Shown: positions 61,115 to 64,000 of the stretch, one piece after another
Layout of the letters: each line of letters begins with the position of its first letter
Numbering within the stretch: position 1 is the first letter of the stretch
Source of the DNA: Marchantia polymorpha subsp. ruderalis
Taxonomy: Eukaryota > Streptophyta > Marchantiopsida > Marchantiales > Marchantiaceae
DNA length: 64,000 nt
Assembly: GCA_037833965.1 (NCBI GenBank)
Contig: AP031352.1
Span: 19,200,501 to 19,264,500, forward strand
Direction of reading: 5' to 3'
Translations under genes and position numbers: made by a program
Notes under the pieces: generated by a model
What the model was told of the DNA's origin: nothing
Database searches by the model: none
What the model saw: the letters and a program-made list of their open reading frames with translations, nothing else

Positions 61115-63490
61115 TGTTTTTCTTGAATTTGTTGTCCAATTAAAGATATGTCATTTTGGCAACTTCAATTATCATTTTTTAAATCATGTGTAGTGAAGAT
61201 GATCTTTTTTGGAAATACATTCATTGCTCCATTCTTTGATCTTTTAGCCTTGAGACATTTAGGGTTATTCATAAGTCTGATACCCCTGGTTTTTTTTTAA
61301 TGTGTACACTTTCTTGCAATTAAAGCACGTTGCGTACTCGTAGTGCTTATTATGTTGCTACACAATGTCTAACTTTTTCTCAAATAGCAATTCATACGAT
61401 CATGGTTCTTGTGCAATAAAAATACACGATCATCGTCATCAGCAATGTATTCTTTAGGTTTTTTTTTTTATCACTTGTGCATTTAGTTTACTATAGCTAG
61501 ATGATCCTATCTCAATAACAATGTTGTAGGTAAAACCTCCAGAATAGATGTTTGGAAGATTCACAAATATTCCTTGATGCAAGAATAGAATGATTTAATT
61601 TTTGCAATGCACACTTTTTTTGCACACTGTGAGTTCAATGCTAGTGCCACGTGTCATGTTAATACATTATATTGACATGACAAATAAGTTATGGTCCAAA
61701 TCTCAAGCAATATCGATGGATATGAGTTTCGTACTCATTAGAAAGCTATCTCCTTTGATATACACATTAAAACAATAACTATACTTGTATAATCATGAAC
61801 AATAATGTTGAACTTATGGCCACTCAAATCCATAAGCATCAATATGGTCATCCAATGTTGGATTTTGTTATGCATACAATAATTCATAATCTTGGCTTTT
61901 TCCATCAATTGAGCTTTGAAGTGTCTTCCAATGAATCCATACAAGCTATTGGGTTGTACTTGGTCTCGTTAATGACTTCTATATGCTTGCTTAATATCTC
62001 TAAAGCAGTTTAGGTTTCAAGAAAATCTCAATGGAATTCAATGTGGCAGCCTACATCTTCTTAATCCAACTTCTTCTTAAACTAAGTTCCGATCACCTCA
62101 ACTTCTCACCCTCTAATGTCTATATAGAGTTTTAGAATGTAGGGTCCAATACTACTTATTAGCTCTAAACTCTAGGACCTTCAATTGAATTATACCTTTC
62201 ACTTTAGTTATATCAACATATACTGCACTTAGATAATACGTTAGGATTGTACCCTTGCTTGGTCTAGATTACAAGTATAAACTCGTGAATATAGATATTG
62301 ATACTGATTAGTCACGGAAGCTAAAATCAGAAGATATCAAATCACTTAATCATTTATTTACTTCCAAAGAACACAACAAGAAGAGTGCAAGTAAAATACA
62401 TATAAAGAAAAAATAAAAAATGTAGTTAACGCATTATCCTGACAAAGATTGCAAAGTTTGTTTTTTTCAGTAATTTTAAAATTATCAAAATAATGTTTTA
62501 AACTAAAAATATTAAATTTATTTTAAAATTCTACATAAAAATGTAACAAACTTATATAAAAATAAATTAAGGTTATATATATTAATTAATATTTAAGAAT
62601 TAAAATTATGTAAAAATAATAATTATGACAAGTATTAGTAACTCAAAAAATTCTAAAAAAAATGTCTGAATAATAAATAAATAAAATAAATAAATTATAA
62701 AATTTATGCATAAATGATGTTGCTTCATACTTAATATTGTTTCCAATGTTGATATTACACTTAACATAAATAATGCTGAAAATTATTTTCAAAATATTAT
62801 CAATATATCAGCATATGTTTATTATAAATTCAATATGTATGAAAAATATTTGTACATAAATCTTTTAAGACAATTGATGGAAAAAAAAAATCTTCTGATA
62901 AAAAAATGTTGTTATCAATAATTTATGTCTATATATGTAAAATAAAAATAAAAATTCAAAATTACGATTTAAAGAAGCTGAGTTAAAAATGTATATATTT
63001 CATACCAACAAAGAATCATACATTGATGATTCTAAGTTGTTAGAGTTTATACAAGAACTATAGATTGATTAGTTTCATATAATGTAACACTAGGGTTTAG
63101 AGAGAAGTTCACTCGAAGATAGAAACGTAAACTCTGAAGATGAGAGATACCAACAATGGTTCTCCTCTCCCTTATATAGCTCTCACCAACAAGTACAAGG
63201 TGATAAGATCTAATCCCCACCATCCATACCACTCCTAGTGGATGGATGACGTGGCGGATAACCCTAACAAGCACACGGATCGCTGACGTGGCGCACCCAA
63301 CTAACACACTCAATCCTTACCTACAAGCACACGGATTGCTGACGTGGCACTGTCAACTAACACATCCACTCTGTACCTACCAAGTGCGCGGATCGCTGAC
63401 GTGGCAGCTATGACTAGTGCACACTAAAGTATCTACATCAATATTCAGAGTAACCTCTACTTTAGTTCTAACTAACTAAAGATGGTTACA
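61115..63490. repeat. Right copy of the 2,376-bp direct repeat (flank plus LTR)
   Basis: Near-identical to 53757-56132. Its left junction with the retroelement interior follows a doubled TTTCTCCATG (61097-61116), a short filler-like repeat of the sort left by end joining. Its right end is followed by TATAA (63491-63495), the same five bases that precede the LTR in both copies. Confidence 0.95.
63083..63490 (-). mobile_element. LTR of the same family, carried in the duplicated block
   Basis: A 408-bp LTR differing from the one at 55725 at a single noticed base. It is flanked on both sides by TATAA (63078-63082 and 63491-63495), so taken alone it has the form of a solo LTR with an intact target duplication. 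Confidence 0.92.
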
Positions 63491-63495
63491 TATAA

Positions 63496-64000
63496 GTAGT
63501 TAATGATCTAACAATGACTAGTAATTAGTAATTTTACCAAAGTTAACCAAGAGCTCAGTTATTTATCATCCAGACCATATTTATTATCCATTTTCAAAAT
63601 CAGTTTATTGAACTATCTTTACTATAAATCATTTTTATATGAGTTTGATAACAATAAAACTTTATATAATCAATGTCATCTCATTTTAGTTTGAAGTTTT
63701 TGCTTCAACATTTTGTTTGAAGATAGAATGTTTTTACAATTTGTTAGTAATCTCACGTTTGAAATATAAAACATTTCCATAACATATTATAACACATAAA
63801 ATGTTTGAGTAATTAAACATATATTTTGTACGTTTTTTGTTTATCTAAATTTCATTAAAGAAATACACATGAAATATAAATATCAAAACACATTAAAAAA
63901 TTTCTTTAGATGAAAATTTTCAAATTTTAAGAAGTTCAAATAATTAGAAAATTTTAAGAAAAATCAAAATTTTGCAATTAAATAAAATTTTTAAATCATG
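63496..64000. other. AT-rich DNA to the window edge
   Basis: About 500 bases, very AT-rich, no gene or repeat recognised. Confidence 0.5.

Noticed and set aside
53757-63490. A retroelement with 2.4-kb LTRs starting TGTTTTT and ending GGTTACA
   Set aside because: The solo LTR at 51758 with its TAGAT duplication and the TATAA duplications show the LTR is 408 bp; the rest is copied flank.

Overview
The window is nuclear DNA of a land plant. It holds four spliced or compact host genes with normal plant introns, separated by long, very AT-rich stretches and by DNA transposons and a Ty3/gypsy chromovirus. The host genes encode an oleosin, a GT37 fucosyltransferase, a ZIF1-type MFS carrier and eIF3i. 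The small genes, the short introns in the carrier gene and the mix of old DNA transposons with a chromovirus suggest a seed-free plant (bryophyte or lycophyte). That placement is inference; nothing in the window fixes the species.

Layout. 0.1-0.6 kb: oleosin (-). 3.45-5.2 kb: intronless xyloglucan-type fucosyltransferase (-). 5.2-11.8 kb: gene-free, AT-rich. 11.8-18.5 kb: decayed PIF/Harbinger element with a HARBI1-type transposase (+), a convergent Myb/SANT-like second gene (-) and GC-rich palindromic subterminal DNA at both ends. 18.5-23.3 kb: gene-free, with a tandem repeat. 23.5-26.3 kb: complete eight-exon gene for translation factor eIF3i (+), just downstream of a 95-bp tandem duplication. 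27.2-31.3 kb: decayed pogo/Tigger-type Tc1/mariner element with 17-bp terminal inverted repeats. 33.8-34.1 kb: a compact MITE with 22-bp perfect inverted repeats and a probable 8-bp target duplication. 35.3-41.0 kb: complete 17-exon ZIF1-like MFS transporter (-), reconstructed exon by exon with every phase closing. 41-51.7 kb: mostly AT-rich and empty, with a GC-normal island at 47.75-49.2 kb. 51.7-63.5 kb: a solo LTR with a perfect target duplication, then a chromovirus on the minus strand whose flanking host DNA and LTR appear twice.

The host genes do not form a pathway: oil-body coat, cell-wall decoration, translation initiation and metal or nicotianamine transport are independent. The most notable structural signal is at 53.8-63.5 kb. 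There a 2,376-bp block (1,968 bp of flank plus one 408-bp LTR) occurs twice, 7,358 bp apart, with one difference seen. Target-site duplications show that the true LTR is the 408-bp part and that the flank was copied along with it. This is either a very recent rearrangement between a full and a solo-LTR allele, or two haplotypes joined in assembly. I found no tRNA, rRNA, CRISPR or operon-like arrangement.
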